Below, in pieces: positions 5,162 through 5,275 of a stretch of DNA of 5,275 bases; the stretch's first letter is position 1; each line of letters starts with the position of its first letter. The DNA is from Planctomycetota bacterium. Lineage in GTDB: Bacteria > Planctomycetota > Brocadiia > SM23-32. Location: positions 1 to 5,275 of the forward strand of contig JAUVVP010000200.1 of assembly GCA_030604585.1 (NCBI GenBank). The letters are read 5' to 3'. The position numbers and the translations under genes were made by a program. The notes under the pieces are model-generated. The model was not told the origin of the DNA, searched no databases, and saw nothing but the letters and a program-made list of their open reading frames with translations.

Positions 5162-5275
5162 ATGAGAAACTTGCGCCTCGCCTGTTTGCTGTTGATGGTG
5201 TCGGTGGCCGTTGGCTGCCGGTGCCCGCTGGCGGCACTCCTTGCGCCTTCCGACACGTTCGTTATCGAGCAAGAG
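5162..5275 (+). CDS. Predicted lipoprotein, N-terminal 38 residues; 3' end outside window
   Basis: The visible 38 residues begin with a classical lipoprotein signal: n-region MRNLR, hydrophobic core LACLLLMVSVAV, then AVGC with the lipid-modifiable cysteine at C19. Alanine at -3 of the lipobox is acceptable though less common than leucine. The residues after it (RCPLAALLAPSDTFVIEQE) match nothing I recognise. ATG at 5162 has GAGG 8 nt upstream. The gene is divergent from the archaemetzincin gene, which also has a predicted lipoprotein signal. The reading frame is open to the window edge, so length and function are unknown. Confidence 0.7.
   Translation, partial: MRNLRLACLLLMVSVAVGCRCPLAALLAPSDTFVIEQE

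Overview
The window looks like chromosomal DNA of a GC-rich environmental bacterium. It has Shine-Dalgarno-led genes, two lipoprotein-type signal sequences and one consensus -10 box. GH4 glycosidase, TldD, nitrilase-superfamily and bacterial archaemetzincin genes together with GGATA-type intergenic repeats would fit a planctomycete or a similar free-living lineage. That assignment is an impression, not something the sequence proves. I see no phage, plasmid, IS transposase, CRISPR, tRNA or rRNA.

Layout. Four genes lie on the minus strand and one begins on the plus strand at the right edge. In minus-strand transcription order they are: (i) an archaemetzincin-family zinc protease with a lipobox near its N-terminus (4914 to 4018); (ii) a GH4 NAD/metal-dependent glycosidase whose CHG motif points to the alpha-galacturonidase-like subgroup (3906 to 2560); (iii) a nitrilase-superfamily carbon-nitrogen hydrolase (2070 to 1186); (iv) the first 310 residues of a TldD-type metalloprotease, running off the left edge (931 to 1). 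A divergent gene starting at 5162 encodes another predicted lipoprotein, of which only 38 residues are visible.

The spacers hold the non-coding interest. Between the nitrilase-family gene and the GH4 gene (2071-2559) sit three copies of one 125-nt repeat, separated by TCTCGC-type hexamer microsatellite. Each copy contains a 55-nt near-perfect palindrome. Between the GH4 and protease genes (3907-4017) is a second, unrelated inverted repeat built from 9-nt AGGATA-based units, three per arm. It may also carry the GH4 promoter. The 254-nt spacer before tldD shows nothing clear.

The four minus-strand genes are widely spaced (gaps of about 111, 489 and 254 nt) and belong to unrelated pathways: sugar-acid or glycoside breakdown, amide or nitrile hydrolysis, and two proteolytic systems. 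I do not read them as one tight operon. No undescribed multi-gene system is evident. The best leads are the repeat array and the atypical secreted archaemetzincin.
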